Below are positions 48,864 to 60,130 of a stretch of 64,000 nucleotides of DNA, piece after piece; the first letter of the stretch is position 1; every line of letters starts with the position of its first letter. The position numbers were made by a program, and so were the translations under genes. The notes below the pieces were generated by a model, which saw only the letters and a program-made list of their open reading frames with translations, had not been told where the DNA came from and ran no database searches. The stretch spans positions 2,214,001-2,278,000 of the forward strand of contig NZ_BQYL01000001.1 of assembly GCF_023706045.1 (NCBI RefSeq). The letters are read 5' to 3'. The stretch is from Kangiella sp. TOML190 (GTDB lineage: Bacteria; Pseudomonadota; Gammaproteobacteria; Enterobacterales; Kangiellaceae).

Positions 48864-50309
48864 ATGCGCAGCGCTTTATCACGATTAACCTTTTACTCAA
48901 TAGTGTTTTTTAGTCTGAGTTTTACAGCCCATGCAGCCAATGAACTGCCAAAGTTGGGCGAAGCCGCTGGTGCCACCCTATCGGTTGCCAAAGAGCAAGC
49001 AATTGGTGATCAGATTATGGCTCAAATCTTGCGCAGTCGTTTTTTGATGCAGGATCCGCTGGTTAACGACTATATTCAACAGGTTGGTTACCAGCTAGTC
49101 GCAGCCAATCCCGACGCTTTAGGTCGTCATTTTAAGTTTTTTGTGATTGAAGAACCCAGTATTAACGCCTTTGCCCTTCCTGGCGGCTATATTGGTATTC
49201 ATTCGGGGTTAATTACCGCCTCTGAAACCGAAAGTGAACTCGCGTCAGTGATGGGGCATGAGGTGGCGCACGTCACCCAGCGCCACCTAGCTCGGAGGCT
49301 GGAAAAGCAACAACAACTTACACTGCCATCAATATTAGCAACCATTGGCGCGATTTTGATAGCCACTCAAGATGGCGAGGCTGGTATGGGGGCGATAGCA
49401 GCAACCCAAGGAGCTGTCCAGCAATCGATCATTTCACACACTCGGGACAACGAAAAAGAAGCCGATCGAATTGGTATTGCCATGCTTTCTGGTGCCGGTT
49501 TTGATGTGCGCGGTGCTGCCGGCTTCTTTGAAACACTAGAGCAGCAAAGCCGCTTTGTTCGCAAACCGCCGGAAATTTTACTGACTCACCCTCTATCAAA
49601 AAATCGTATTACCGATGCACGTAATCGCGCCAAGCTCTATCCTCTGGTAGAACACAAAAGCTCGCTTGATTATCAGTTAGTAAAAGCTCGTATTAATAGC
49701 ATTGAGAAACGCAATAATGAAAAGTATTTCTCAAATCTAAAGAAGCAAAATTTAACAACAGTAGCCAAGCAGTACGAATATGCAGAGCTATTAAAAGCGC
49801 AAGGTTATCACCGTCAGGCTCTTGCCATTTATCAAGATTTGTACCAACAATATCCCAATAATCACATTATTTTGTACAGTTTATCGGAAGCACATCTTGC
49901 GAATAATTCCAGTGAGAAAGCTTTGCCGCTACTACAAAAACAACTGAGCCGCAATCCAAGCTCGACCAAATTAATCCTCGCGGCTGCTAGCGCCTACATG
50001 GCTTTAGGGCAAGCGGCTGAGGCTGAGCGAATTTTACTGCGCTATGCGGATTTAAATAAAAGTAACCCTAATTACTTGTTTGCGCTTGCGAAGGCGCAAC
50101 AGCAATCCAATCATATTCCGGAAATGCACGAAACCACTGGCCAATATATGGAATTAGTGGGCGATTATCGTACTGCAAAAAAGCATTTTGAAATGGCCTT
50201 GCGGCATTTTTCACAAGATCCTTATGCCCAAACGCGTATTCAAGCAAGGCTTGATCGCGTTAGGCAAAAGATCCGTGAATTAGTCGAAGGCGGTAAAAAG
50301 CGCGGTTAA
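48864..50309 (+). CDS. bepA: Periplasmic M48 metalloprotease/chaperone BepA
   Basis: A 481-residue exported protein with a signal peptide (about 1-24). The M48 zinc site GHEVAHVTQRHL has its third ligand in NEKEADRIG, and the C-terminal half (about 305-470) is made of TPR helices. BepA degrades and assists assembly of LptD and BAM substrates in the periplasm. It is divergent from perM, with about 197 bases between the starts. Confidence 0.93.
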   Translation: MRSALSRLTFYSIVFFSLSFTAHAANELPKLGEAAGATLSVAKEQAIGDQIMAQILRSRFLMQDPLVNDYIQQVGYQLVAANPDALGRHFKFFVIEEPSINAFALPGGYIGIHSGLITASETESELASVMGHEVAHVTQRHLARRLEKQQQLTLPSILATIGAILIATQDGEAGMGAIAATQGAVQQSIISHTRDNEKEADRIGIAMLSGAGFDVRGAAGFFETLEQQSRFVRKPPEILLTHPLSKNRITDARNRAKLYPLVEHKSSLDYQLVKARINSIEKRNNEKYFSNLKKQNLTTVAKQYEYAELLKAQGYHRQALAIYQDLYQQYPNNHIILYSLSEAHLANNSSEKALPLLQKQLSRNPSSTKLILAAASAYMALGQAAEAERILLRYADLNKSNPNYLFALAKAQQQSNHIPEMHETTGQYMELVGDYRTAKKHFEMALRHFSQDPYAQTRIQARLDRVRQKIRELVEGGKKRG

Positions 50310-50318
50310 CTTGGTTGC

Positions 50319-50792
50319 TTAATTGGCTTGGCTGGATTCTATTTTTTCGATTAACGCCAAAATTGAAGTTTGATCTTGCTTGCCAAGTAAAGGCCCAATC
50401 ATCTGCCCTTTTGGAGTAAACAAATAATTCGCCGGCAAGCCTGTTGGCCGTTCCATCGGTAAATAAGGCATCGGCTCAGTCGCCATGATTTGGTATTCAA
50501 TTTGATATTTTTGCTTTTGTGCTAGCAATTCTTGGTTGCTCAACTTGTCATAACTAACTGCAATTACTTTAATCCCTTGTGCTTCTAGTGCATTCAATTC
50601 TGGAATTTCTTTGAGGCAAGGTGGGCACCATTCAGCCCAAAAATTAATCAACAACCAGTCGCCTTGATAATCCGAGATAGATTTTTGCTCGCCATTTAAC
50701 AATTGAAACTGGCTCGATTGCTGGCAAGAAGCCAATAACAGAGCAAACCAAGATAGAATCAAAATCTTTTTAAGAGTGTGAACTAGAACCAT
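50319..50792 (-). CDS. TlpA/ResA-like thioredoxin-fold lipoprotein
   Basis: A 157-residue protein with lipobox LLASC, then a thioredoxin fold whose active site is WAEWCPPCLKE, a redox-active CPPC. It is likely an envelope thiol reductase; the partner is unknown. The stop lies 9 bases from the convergent bepA stop. Confidence 0.88.
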   Translation of the reverse strand: MVLVHTLKKILILSWFALLLASCQQSSQFQLLNGEQKSISDYQGDWLLINFWAEWCPPCLKEIPELNALEAQGIKVIAVSYDKLSNQELLAQKQKYQIEYQIMATEPMPYLPMERPTGLPANYLFTPKGQMIGPLLGKQDQTSILALIEKIESSQAN

Positions 50793-50949
50793 AGGAAAAT
50801 CAGAGGTTTATAAGATTATTCTAAGCCAAATAGTGGAAATGTATGGCGCTTTAGGGCATTATTATAGCAAGCAAGGATAAAGCAAAGAAGAAGATTTGAG
50901 CGTAATCACCAAAATTATTGCTGCAGAATAATTTTATTAAGGCAACCTA

Positions 50950-52524
50950 ATGGAATCATTAAAGTTAACTTTTCCGTCCATCCAAACTGGGCGAGAATTT
51001 ATTATTGATACGGATCCTAATTCAGTTGAATCTTGGCTAAACAACCTAGCTTTTGTAGAGACGGATCAAACCATTCATGAGCTTACTCGAGTTGCTCATA
51101 CTTTAAATCGCTGCCCCCACAAATTGGTCGCCCGCGAAAAAAACTTTTATCTGCTCAGCCAAGGCTATTTAACTCTTAGCCGCCATATGCGCGAACAACA
51201 CGATCGACATAAAGCCTTTGTCGACAAACAGCAATATAAATCATTACACCTCTTGTCATCTGAAATGGCTTTTGGTTTTAAACGCATTATCGATGAACTT
51301 ACCAGCCAAAAGATGTTCTTTAAGCGAGGTCGTTTGGCTAATGCCATTAACCATGCGCAACACTATTTGGGACTCATGCTAATCGAGCAATACCAGCTTT
51401 ATTCGCCTATCCCAAGCTTTATTTGGCGCGAGCTTCATTTACTCTACGAGTTTGCAGAAAAACAACGATTGGTTGATAGAAAACTTTATAAAGAAACGCC
51501 TAATCCGTTGGAACCTTGTATTAGCATCAAGCAAAGTTACATACGAAACTGTTTAATGTCGGTGGTCAATCCTTACCATATTGAAGACAACCAGCACTGG
51601 CATCTGTTTAAATACTTAGCCCATTGGTCGCAAGTGGTGGAAATTACCGCTGACCTTGAACGCTACAGCCAGCAGCGATGTTTCGTGTTAGATTTATCCG
51701 AATCCAACAAGCCTCACATAGCAACTGATGACAGCGACTACCAAAGCGAATCGCACATTCGATTGATTAAAACCGATACCCTTATTGCCACCATTGAAAA
51801 GCAGCTTCAAGCCTTTAAAGACAGCCAAAAGCTGCCCGATCCTGGATTTTATGATGGCATTGAGCCTAGCAACGCCTACAAATTGCTCGAACGTATCAAC
51901 GATTTCTGCGACACCTTTGTAGCCAGAGACTCGACCCGTTATCCCTTATTAACCGATGTCGATACCGTTTGGGGTTTGACCAATATAAAAAAAGTGATCT
52001 TAAACGAAAAGGAAATGGGCCGCGAACTAGAGTTGGATGCAGAGTTACCAAAAACGTTAGGAAACAGCTACAAAACCAATTTTCGCTGGAGAGCCGTTAA
52101 CCATAGCGAAGGCGGTATTTGCCTGCAAAATGCCATTCAGGAGGTTGATGACTTACGGATCGGAAACCTAGTTATCCTCAAAAGATACGTCAATAACAAA
52201 CCGCAAAAACAGTGGCAATTGGCAATTGTTCGGTGGCTGACAGGCGATAAAAAAAGTGGTTCTGTAGTTGGGCTTGAATACATCCACGGTGAAATGTGCT
52301 TTATTGATTACCTAACGACCAACAAGCTTAAACAAACCGTAGAGCATCCCGTGCTCTTAATAAAGCCTTTTGACTCGTCCAACCCAATCCTTATTGCTGC
52401 CAAAAACCTGCTAGGCAGCCAAAAGATTATCCAGATAAAAGTTGATGATGAAGAACGCGAAGCCCGTTTATCGCACTTAATCGAAACCAACTCTAAAGTC
52501 AGTATTTTTGGTCTAGTCTATTAA
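50950..52524 (+). CDS. Large protein with PilZ-like C-terminal domain (paralog B)
   Basis: A 524-residue paralog of the protein at 31578-33152. It shares exact length, TLNRCPHK near the N-terminus, FYDGIEPSNAYKL in the middle, and a C-terminal region with VNHSEGGICL (N-x-S-x-x-G), LAIVRW and GLEYIHGE. The RxxxR segment of c-di-GMP-binding PilZ domains is not evident. No membrane segment or signal peptide is seen. Its role is unknown; a c-di-GMP-related effector is inferred from the motif only. It lies between the TlpA-like gene (divergent) and yihY (convergent). Confidence 0.7.
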   Translation: MESLKLTFPSIQTGREFIIDTDPNSVESWLNNLAFVETDQTIHELTRVAHTLNRCPHKLVAREKNFYLLSQGYLTLSRHMREQHDRHKAFVDKQQYKSLHLLSSEMAFGFKRIIDELTSQKMFFKRGRLANAINHAQHYLGLMLIEQYQLYSPIPSFIWRELHLLYEFAEKQRLVDRKLYKETPNPLEPCISIKQSYIRNCLMSVVNPYHIEDNQHWHLFKYLAHWSQVVEITADLERYSQQRCFVLDLSESNKPHIATDDSDYQSESHIRLIKTDTLIATIEKQLQAFKDSQKLPDPGFYDGIEPSNAYKLLERINDFCDTFVARDSTRYPLLTDVDTVWGLTNIKKVILNEKEMGRELELDAELPKTLGNSYKTNFRWRAVNHSEGGICLQNAIQEVDDLRIGNLVILKRYVNNKPQKQWQLAIVRWLTGDKKSGSVVGLEYIHGEMCFIDYLTTNKLKQTVEHPVLLIKPFDSSNPILIAAKNLLGSQKIIQIKVDDEEREARLSHLIETNSKVSIFGLVY

Positions 52525-52534
52525 AACTTGAGTG

Positions 52535-53719
52535 CTAATCTTGTGGCTTTAAGATGGGAATCATCAGCTCCCGATCCAGATGTAAGTTAGCCTGTTCAAT
52601 TTTTTGCACCAAAAAATCCTGCTCTTCAACCGTATCTTGGCTATTCGGCAAGCGCCAACTACCCTTACGATACAAATCCGCAATGGTCAACTCTTTGCCA
52701 TTCACGGCCAAACAGTAAGCTTCATTTTCCAGCTTTGCCAAAAAACCCAACTCAACTAATTCATCGACTTGATTCAATAAAATCTGTTCATGGATATCGG
52801 AAAACTGTTGCTTAAGCTGTCGTATAGTTACTGTCGACTCGGCACTTTGCGCCACAGCGAAAAACTGTGCTATTTTCAGTGCTGAAATAAATGGGTTTTT
52901 CTTCTTCTTGTGACTCGGATCAAAACGGTGTAGCGCATAACAAATCACTGCGCCAAACAGTAAAATCAGCCAAGACAAAAACACCCAGAGGAAAAAAAGT
53001 GGGATCGCGGTGATGGCACCATAAATCACTTCGTAGGTTGAAAACTTGGTGATGAAAATTGCAAAGCCATACTTAGCAACTTCAAATAATAAAGCGGTGA
53101 AGACCGCTGCTATCAAGGCTTTTTTAAACTCCACTCGACTGTTTGGGGTAATCATGTAAAGCGCAGTAAAAGCAAAAACGATTAAGGCAAAAGGCAAACC
53201 AAGGCTTAAAATACCGCTTATTTTATCGAACACTGGCAAAGCTGCGAAACTAGAGGTGGCTAATAGGCTAGCCGCCACTAAAATCGGCGCCATGGTCAGC
53301 ATCGCCCAATAAGCTAACCATTTATAAATTCCTTGGCGTCGATTGTTGCTTTCCCAAATGGCGTTGATAGAACTGTCGATAGAACGGATCAGCATTAGCG
53401 CAGTGATAAACAAAAAGATAAAACCAATGGCTGATAAATTTTTTGATTTCGACACATAATCGTTGAGGTATTCTTGTACCACTAAGCCTTTCTCAGGCAG
53501 GAGGTTTTTGAATATCAATTCTTGAATTTGCGTATTGGTTGACTCAAACGCTGGAAATATCGCCAACAAACTCACCGCTACCGTCATCAGCGGCACCAAA
53601 GCTAGCATGTTATTTAAGGTTAGCTCAGAAGCCAAAGCACTGACATTTTTCTTAGCAAACTGAGAAAAAACAAACTTTGTGAAGGCTTTTAGCCAATTCC
53701 ACCTTTTTTCCATTGTCAT
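52535..53719 (-). CDS. YihY family inner-membrane protein
   Basis: A 394-residue membrane protein with about six transmembrane segments and the YihY/BrkB signature region (SSINAIWE, LFEVAKYGFAIF, WVFLSWLILLFGA). An extended cytoplasmic C-terminal part (about 275-394) is present, as in YihY. The once-claimed ribonuclease BN activity belongs to another protein, so function is unknown. It is convergent with paralog B (10-base gap). Confidence 0.9.
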   Translation of the reverse strand: MTMEKRWNWLKAFTKFVFSQFAKKNVSALASELTLNNMLALVPLMTVAVSLLAIFPAFESTNTQIQELIFKNLLPEKGLVVQEYLNDYVSKSKNLSAIGFIFLFITALMLIRSIDSSINAIWESNNRRQGIYKWLAYWAMLTMAPILVAASLLATSSFAALPVFDKISGILSLGLPFALIVFAFTALYMITPNSRVEFKKALIAAVFTALLFEVAKYGFAIFITKFSTYEVIYGAITAIPLFFLWVFLSWLILLFGAVICYALHRFDPSHKKKKNPFISALKIAQFFAVAQSAESTVTIRQLKQQFSDIHEQILLNQVDELVELGFLAKLENEAYCLAVNGKELTIADLYRKGSWRLPNSQDTVEEQDFLVQKIEQANLHLDRELMIPILKPQD

Positions 53720-53779
53720 TTACGCCTAAAATAACTTCTTCTAATTTCAATATTAAAGCATAGGACTCAATACAAAGTC

Positions 53780-54759
<980 letters not shown>

Positions 54760-54785
54760 AAGGCCGCTTAAACTAAAATAACACT

Positions 54786-55187
54786 ATGAACCTACATCTT
54801 AAAAAAGCCCTCAGAGCGCGTTTAATCGCTGTTGCCAGTTATCTAGCCATCGTTATTATTTTACCAGTTTTTATTTGGCTAAATCATCAATACCCGCCAA
54901 TGCGCTGGACTTCCTTAGCAATTTGGTGGCTGCCGCTACTGTTTGCACTACCAGGAATGTTTAAAGGCAAAACCTACACCTACGGTTGGACGGGCTTTAT
55001 TATTCTGCTGCCCTTTCTCTACGCGTTTTACTATATCGTCGATCCCGATAAATTAATTTGGGCCTCGGTAATAGTAGCGCTATCCGTGGTTTATTTTCTA
55101 ACCTCGGTGAGCTATGTAAAACAGTATGCTTTATCACAAGGGATTAAGACTAATGCCGAGGCTAAGCAAGCCAAGGGAATAAAATAA
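54786..55187 (+). CDS. DUF2069 family membrane protein
   Basis: A 133-residue protein with about four membrane segments and WWLPLLFALPGMFKGKTYTY near the middle, matching DUF2069 proteins of gammaproteobacteria. The gene usually follows wrbA, as here. No function is known. Confidence 0.82.
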   Translation: MNLHLKKALRARLIAVASYLAIVIILPVFIWLNHQYPPMRWTSLAIWWLPLLFALPGMFKGKTYTYGWTGFIILLPFLYAFYYIVDPDKLIWASVIVALSVVYFLTSVSYVKQYALSQGIKTNAEAKQAKGIK

Positions 55188-55191
55188 CTTA

Positions 55192-55295
55192 TCATTCCCG
55201 TGACAATGGGAACCTCTTAGACTTTGGCATTTCGCCCTACAACGAGATGCTAGCTAATTTAGCTTAACTGGATTCCGCATCGAGGACGGAATGAC
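55192..55295. repeat. Degenerate REP-type doublet
   Basis: A left palindrome (TTCCCGTGACAATGGGAA) and a right palindrome (GATTCCGCATCGAGGACGGA) in opposite orientation, spaced by ~58 bases, form the same architecture as the doublet at 14350-14428, with diverged arms. It lies in the gap between DUF2069 and aroC. Confidence 0.65.
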
Positions 55296-55307
55296 TAGAA
55301 CCAAAGA

Positions 55308-56405
55308 CTAGTTTATATCAAACAATCCCTTATAAGCTCTAAACCTTAAAAAGTGGTCACATAAGACTAAAGCGGCCATGGCCTCGACAATAGGAACCGC
55401 TCTTGGTAAGACACAAGGATCATGCCGTCCCCTTCCATGAAAAACAGTTTCGTCGCCTGCTAAATTAACCGTAGCTTGTTCTTTGATAATGGTTGGAGTT
55501 GGTTTAAAAGCCACTCTAAAAACAATTGGCATGCCATTGGATATTCCACCCAAAGTGCCGCCTGAACTATTAGTTTTAGTTTTAACCTTTCCGTCTTGGT
55601 TGATAAAAATGTCATTATGACTGGTACCCGTTTCTAAAGTGCCTGCAAAACCAGAACCAATTTCAAAGCCTTTGCTGGCGTTAATTGCTAACATAGCTTT
55701 AGCTAAATCCGCTTCGAGCTTATCAAATACTGGCTCGCCCAATCCTATAGGTACAGAGTTAATACGACATTCCACTACTCCACCAAGCGAGTCGCCATTT
55801 TTTCGCGCCGCTTCGATCCGCTTTATCATCTTCTCAGCTAAGGCTAAATCAGGACAGCGTACAGCAGTTTGCTCAATTAGACTGACGTCAACTTGTTCGG
55901 AAGGCATCGCAAGCACTAGGTCATTTACGCTTTTAACATAACCAACAATATCAGTGCCTAGCGCTTTTGCTAATATTTTTTGCGCAATAGCGCCAGCGGC
56001 TACATGACCAGCAGTTATCCTGGCAGAGCTACGCCCTCCGCCAGCTACATCACGAATACCGTATTTTTTTTGGTAGGTAAAGTCAGCATGACTAGGACGA
56101 AAAATTTTGGCCATTTCCGAATAGTCTTTAGATTTTTGATCTTGATTTTCGATCATCAAGCTAATTGGAGTCCCAGTGGTGATACCGTCAACCGTACCTG
56201 AAAGGATCTTTACCTGATCTTTTTCATCGCGGCGCGTGGTAATAGCACTTTGACCGGGACGGCGCTTATCCAAAAAAGGTTGAATATCTGTTTCTGATAG
56301 CTCTAATCCCGCCGGACAACCTTCAACCACTACGCCAATAGCTTTGCCGTGGGATTCACCCCAATTGTTTACTTTGAATAGTTTTCCGAAGCTGTCACCT
56401 GACAT
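55308..56405 (-). CDS. aroC: Chorismate synthase
   Basis: A 365-residue FMN-dependent enzyme converting EPSP to chorismate. The signatures [18 protein letters not shown] and GGISNGMPI are present, with [14 protein letters not shown] and the C-terminal [14 protein letters not shown]. It is the last gene of the trp-aro run on this strand, 57 bases after aroA. Confidence 0.97.
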   Translation of the reverse strand: MSGDSFGKLFKVNNWGESHGKAIGVVVEGCPAGLELSETDIQPFLDKRRPGQSAITTRRDEKDQVKILSGTVDGITTGTPISLMIENQDQKSKDYSEMAKIFRPSHADFTYQKKYGIRDVAGGGRSSARITAGHVAAGAIAQKILAKALGTDIVGYVKSVNDLVLAMPSEQVDVSLIEQTAVRCPDLALAEKMIKRIEAARKNGDSLGGVVECRINSVPIGLGEPVFDKLEADLAKAMLAINASKGFEIGSGFAGTLETGTSHNDIFINQDGKVKTKTNSSGGTLGGISNGMPIVFRVAFKPTPTIIKEQATVNLAGDETVFHGRGRHDPCVLPRAVPIVEAMAALVLCDHFLRFRAYKGLFDIN

Positions 56406-56462
56406 TTTTCTTCACCTAGTTTCGCTGAGGGTTCAATAGCTTTTTACGCTAAGAGCTCTGGC

Positions 56463-57758
56463 CTACTGAATTTCTTCCGTCACAATACCAATCTGCTCTA
56501 AGTATTGCCAATATTGTGGAAACGACTTTTCCACTGCCTGAGAATCTTCTATAACAATTCCGGGAATTTGGACCCCGACTAGCGCTAAAGACATGGCTAA
56601 TCGATGATCATGACAACTCGAAACATCGGCAGCTGTAAGTTTAGCGCCACCATAAATCCTAATCGAGTCCTTATCATACTGACAATTAACTCCAAGCTTT
56701 TTTAGCTGCTCGCACAAATCCACAATCCGATTCGATTCTTTAAAAGCCAAGTGAGCAATATTGCTGATCCGCGTTTCACCCTGCGCAAAAGCCGCGATCA
56801 CGGTTAGCGTTGGAACCGCGTCCGGCATATTCCCCATATCCACATCAATGCCATGCAAGTCGTCTTGATAACTAATTACAAGCTCCTCATCAAGTCGTTC
56901 TACTTTAGCCCCCATTTTTTCTAGGACAGTTGGAAACTGGGCTTCGCCCTGTGGCGAGTCAAAATCATAAGCCTCGATCCTTATTGAAGTTTTAGCAATT
57001 AAAGCCGCCGCCATAAAGTAGCTGCAACTTACCACATCGCTGGCAACCTCAATGCAAGGAGCAGTCAAATCTTGATGCTTGGGAATAAAGTATTCTGTAG
57101 CATTTGGCTGTTGGATTTGACCTGAAAATTTTTGTATTGCCGCTAATGTCAGCTCCACATAGCTTTGAGATACTAAATCGCCGGTAACTTGTATTCGAGA
57201 ATCTTCTTCTGACTTTAAGCAAGCAATCAACAAAGCGCTTAAGAATTGGCTGGAACGCGAAGCATCGAGCTGACAAATCCCGCCTTTAATTGGCCCTTGC
57301 ACCTGTAGCGGTAAATAACCTTCATTAGATTCCAGCTTAACTTGCAAGCTTGTTAGCGAATCAATAATTTCTTGCATTGGTCGTTGGCGCATTTGCTGGC
57401 TAGCATCGATGGTCACTGGCGAAGCTAAAGTAGCGGCTAGCGCGGTAACAAAACGACTTAAAGTGCCACTATCGCGACAATTAATTAGGATATTTTTTTC
57501 TGGCTGATAATTTTTTATACCTGTGATGCCAATAATATCAGGAGTGACTTTTACTTCGGCTCCCAAGGCCTCGATCGCTACTAAGGAAGCCTTAATATCG
57601 TCATTCATCGGAACATTGGTAAGCTGAGTTTCACCATCACATAAAGCCGCTATGACTAAATAGCGATTCGCTAAATATTTACTACCCGGAACTTTAACCC
57701 GCAGTGGTTGGTCAGGGGAAAAACCGAGGTTATTTTTGATGATTTTGCGTTTAGCCAA
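56463..57758 (-). CDS. aroA: 3-phosphoshikimate 1-carboxyvinyltransferase (EPSP synthase), divergent
   Basis: A 431-residue EPSP synthase joining shikimate-3-phosphate and PEP. It is divergent: PGSKYLANRY replaces the usual PGSKSxSNR, and DSGTLSRFV replaces NAGTAMRPL. Key residues nevertheless remain: Lys in GSK, Arg in RQRPMQE, SSQFLSALL, the Asp in MPDAVPT, Glu and Arg in KESNR (usually KETDR), HDHRLAM and the C-terminal Lys in VEKSFP. So activity is likely. A family relative such as MurA is excluded by the shikimate-type motifs. Its linkage to aroC supports the role. Confidence 0.9.
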   Translation of the reverse strand: MAKRKIIKNNLGFSPDQPLRVKVPGSKYLANRYLVIAALCDGETQLTNVPMNDDIKASLVAIEALGAEVKVTPDIIGITGIKNYQPEKNILINCRDSGTLSRFVTALAATLASPVTIDASQQMRQRPMQEIIDSLTSLQVKLESNEGYLPLQVQGPIKGGICQLDASRSSQFLSALLIACLKSEEDSRIQVTGDLVSQSYVELTLAAIQKFSGQIQQPNATEYFIPKHQDLTAPCIEVASDVVSCSYFMAAALIAKTSIRIEAYDFDSPQGEAQFPTVLEKMGAKVERLDEELVISYQDDLHGIDVDMGNMPDAVPTLTVIAAFAQGETRISNIAHLAFKESNRIVDLCEQLKKLGVNCQYDKDSIRIYGGAKLTAADVSSCHDHRLAMSLALVGVQIPGIVIEDSQAVEKSFPQYWQYLEQIGIVTEEIQ

Positions 57759-57802
57759 TGTTAATACTTCTTTTCTTTGCCTATTAGATAGAATTAGAAT
57801 AT

Positions 57803-58051
57803 TTATTCGGGTTGCAGCTGCTCAAAAATATCCGCCAGCAAATCCACATCGCGGTCGCTCAGGCCATCGGCTTCTACAGCATCTTCAACAAATAGCGCAA
57901 ACTCTGCAAACCATTCTAAGTCGGATAATTCTGCTTGCGGGATCAGATCCACCATCGGGATCAAATAACCAATTAAAAATAATTGTTCTTCTTCAACTTG
58001 CTGCTCCAGCTTGAGCAGTTCCTCTTTTATTGTCTCTGCTATCGACATCAA
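57803..58051 (-). CDS. yfcL: YfcL family protein
   Basis: An 82-residue acidic, helical protein. [17 protein letters not shown] and a C-terminal LSDRDVDLLADIFEQL resemble the YfcL family, whose E. coli member is encoded near aroC. Function is unknown. The start lies 59 bases inside the trpA 3' end, an overlap that implies coupled translation, and aroA follows at 44 bases. Confidence 0.65.
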   Translation of the reverse strand: MMSIAETIKEELLKLEQQVEEEQLFLIGYLIPMVDLIPQAELSDLEWFAEFALFVEDAVEADGLSDRDVDLLADIFEQLQPE

Positions 58052-58895
58052 TTGAGCCCTTATCTTGATTGTTACGATCGTGCGCTTTTAAAGCTTGCCT
58101 AGCCGCACTAGCCATAAGGTTGGCATAATCTGCAATTTTAGCAAGCATTACTTGTGGCTCATTATAATGCTGATTGATCAATTTCACTATGGCCGAACCG
58201 GTTATTATCGCATCAACACCAGCTTGTGCTGCTTGATAGACATGCTCGGGCTCAGAAATGCCAAAACCTTGCACCAAAGGTGGGCTACCTAAGGCTTTCA
58301 ATTGAGCAATAAAGTCCAGATTGGCTTGAGACGCCGCGACTTCAGTACCAGTAATTCCTTTTCGACTTAACACATAGGTATAACCACTGGAGTTTTCAGC
58401 AATCAATTTAAGCGTTTGCTGATCAGCATCTGGCGGCGCAATATAAACCGTATCAATTCCGTGCTCAGAAGCAGACTTGGAAAATAAGGCTCCCTCTTGT
58501 ACCGGGCAATCTGCGATCAAGACTGAATCTAGTCCCGCAGCACTGGCTTGTTGATAAAAACCATCAATTCCTTGCGCAAATACTAAATTGGCATACGTCA
58601 AAAGTCCTAGCGGCAGCTGCGGATACTTATCGCGAACCTGCTTGATTAGCTTAAAACCGTCCTTGATACTGAAGTGATTGGCCAAAGGACGCAGGCTCGC
58701 TGCTTGAATTACAGGCCCATCTGCCACCGGATCGGAAAAAGCAAAGCCCAACTCCAAAGCATCGGCTCCCGATTCGACTAGCCTCTCAATTATTTTTAGC
58801 GATAACTGATAAGTCGGATCTCCTAAAATCACAAAAGGAATGTAAGCTAGCTCAGATTGAGACTGCTTATGATTAAAGAGTTGTTGATACCTCAT
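57993..58895 (-). CDS. trpA: Tryptophan synthase alpha subunit
   Basis: A 300-residue TIM-barrel that cleaves indole-3-glycerol phosphate to indole. The catalytic Glu and Asp are in [16 protein letters not shown], and [10 protein letters not shown] and [10 protein letters not shown] match the phosphate-binding loops. The C-terminus extends about 35 residues past the usual end, into an Arg/Asn/Asp-rich tail that overlaps yfcL. The start overlaps the trpB stop by 4 bases (ATGA). Confidence 0.95.
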   Translation of the reverse strand: MRYQQLFNHKQSQSELAYIPFVILGDPTYQLSLKIIERLVESGADALELGFAFSDPVADGPVIQAASLRPLANHFSIKDGFKLIKQVRDKYPQLPLGLLTYANLVFAQGIDGFYQQASAAGLDSVLIADCPVQEGALFSKSASEHGIDTVYIAPPDADQQTLKLIAENSSGYTYVLSRKGITGTEVAASQANLDFIAQLKALGSPPLVQGFGISEPEHVYQAAQAGVDAIITGSAIVKLINQHYNEPQVMLAKIADYANLMASAARQALKAHDRNNQDKGSIDVDSRDNKRGTAQAGAAS

Positions 58896-60130
58896 TGCTC
58901 GGCACTCCGTTGTCTCGAGTTTAAAATATCCATCACATGAGTAAGATCCTTGTCACCACGGCCAGACAGGTTGACGATAATGTTTATGGACTTGTTTGCA
59001 TCTAACGCCATTTTTTTTGCATAGGCCAAAGCGTGAGAGGACTCTAGTGCAGGAATGATACCTTCCGTTCTTGATAGCTCTTGGAACGCTTCTAACGCTT
59101 CTTCATCAGTAATCCCCACATAATGCGCACGCCCCGTCTTCATCAAATGGACATGCTCAGGTCCAATGGCCGGGTAATCCAACCCTGCGGATATAGAATG
59201 CGATTCCACAATTTGTCCTTCGTCAGTTTGTAAGGTTTGAGTGCGCGCGCCATGAATAATACCCTCGCTGCCTTTTAACAAAGTTGCACCGTGAGCATTA
59301 CTATCAAGGCCATGTCCAGCAGGTTCAACACCGATCAATTGTACCGACTCCTCTTTAATAAAATCTGCAAAGATACCAATAGCATTAGAGCCGCCGCCAA
59401 CACAAGCAACTATCGCGTCGGGCAAGGTTCCAATCATTGATAAAATTTGTTGCTTGGCTTCTTCGCCAATAATCTTTTGATAGCTCTTGACCATTCTTGG
59501 GAAAGGATGCGGGCCAGCCGCGGTGCCCAACAGATAATGGGTATCGTCGTAGCTTGCTGCCCAGTCACGCAAAGCTTCGTTAATCGCATCTTTTAGGCTG
59601 GCACTGCCGTTATCCACCGGAATAACTTCAGCGCCCATTAGTTGCATTCGAAATACATTCGGCGCCTGTCGCTCACAATCTTTTTTACCCATGTAAATCG
59701 TTGCTTTCAATCCAAGCAAAGCACAAGCCAAAGCGGTCGCAACTCCATGCTGCCCCGCGCCTGTCTCGGCAATGATTCGGTTCTTACCCATACGTTTTGC
59801 TAGTAGCGCTTGCGCTAATACCTGATTAGTTTTATGAGCACCACCGTGCAACAAATCCTCGCGCTTTAAAAATACTTTAGCGTGCTTGCTTCTACCAAAG
59901 GTCATACACTCGGTTAAGGGTGTTGGTCTGCCGGCATAATCATTTAGCAAAGCGGTTAATTCATTTTGGAACGATTCATCTTCAAGAGAGTCTTCAAATG
60001 CTTGCTCTAACTGTTGTAAAGCGGGCATCAATATTTGCGGCACAAATTGACCACCATATTGGCCAATGTATGCTCCGTTAAAACCGTACTCATGCTCTGA
60101 AAATGTATTGTTTGATAATTGTGAACTCAT
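58892..60130 (-). CDS. trpB: Tryptophan synthase beta subunit
   Basis: A 412-residue PLP enzyme joining indole and serine. The PLP lysine is in [11 protein letters not shown], followed by AETGAGQHG and the phosphate-binding VGGGSNAIG. It overlaps trpCF by one base (TAATG) and trpA by 4. Confidence 0.97.
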   Translation of the reverse strand: MSSQLSNNTFSEHEYGFNGAYIGQYGGQFVPQILMPALQQLEQAFEDSLEDESFQNELTALLNDYAGRPTPLTECMTFGRSKHAKVFLKREDLLHGGAHKTNQVLAQALLAKRMGKNRIIAETGAGQHGVATALACALLGLKATIYMGKKDCERQAPNVFRMQLMGAEVIPVDNGSASLKDAINEALRDWAASYDDTHYLLGTAAGPHPFPRMVKSYQKIIGEEAKQQILSMIGTLPDAIVACVGGGSNAIGIFADFIKEESVQLIGVEPAGHGLDSNAHGATLLKGSEGIIHGARTQTLQTDEGQIVESHSISAGLDYPAIGPEHVHLMKTGRAHYVGITDEEALEAFQELSRTEGIIPALESSHALAYAKKMALDANKSINIIVNLSGRGDKDLTHVMDILNSRQRSAEQ

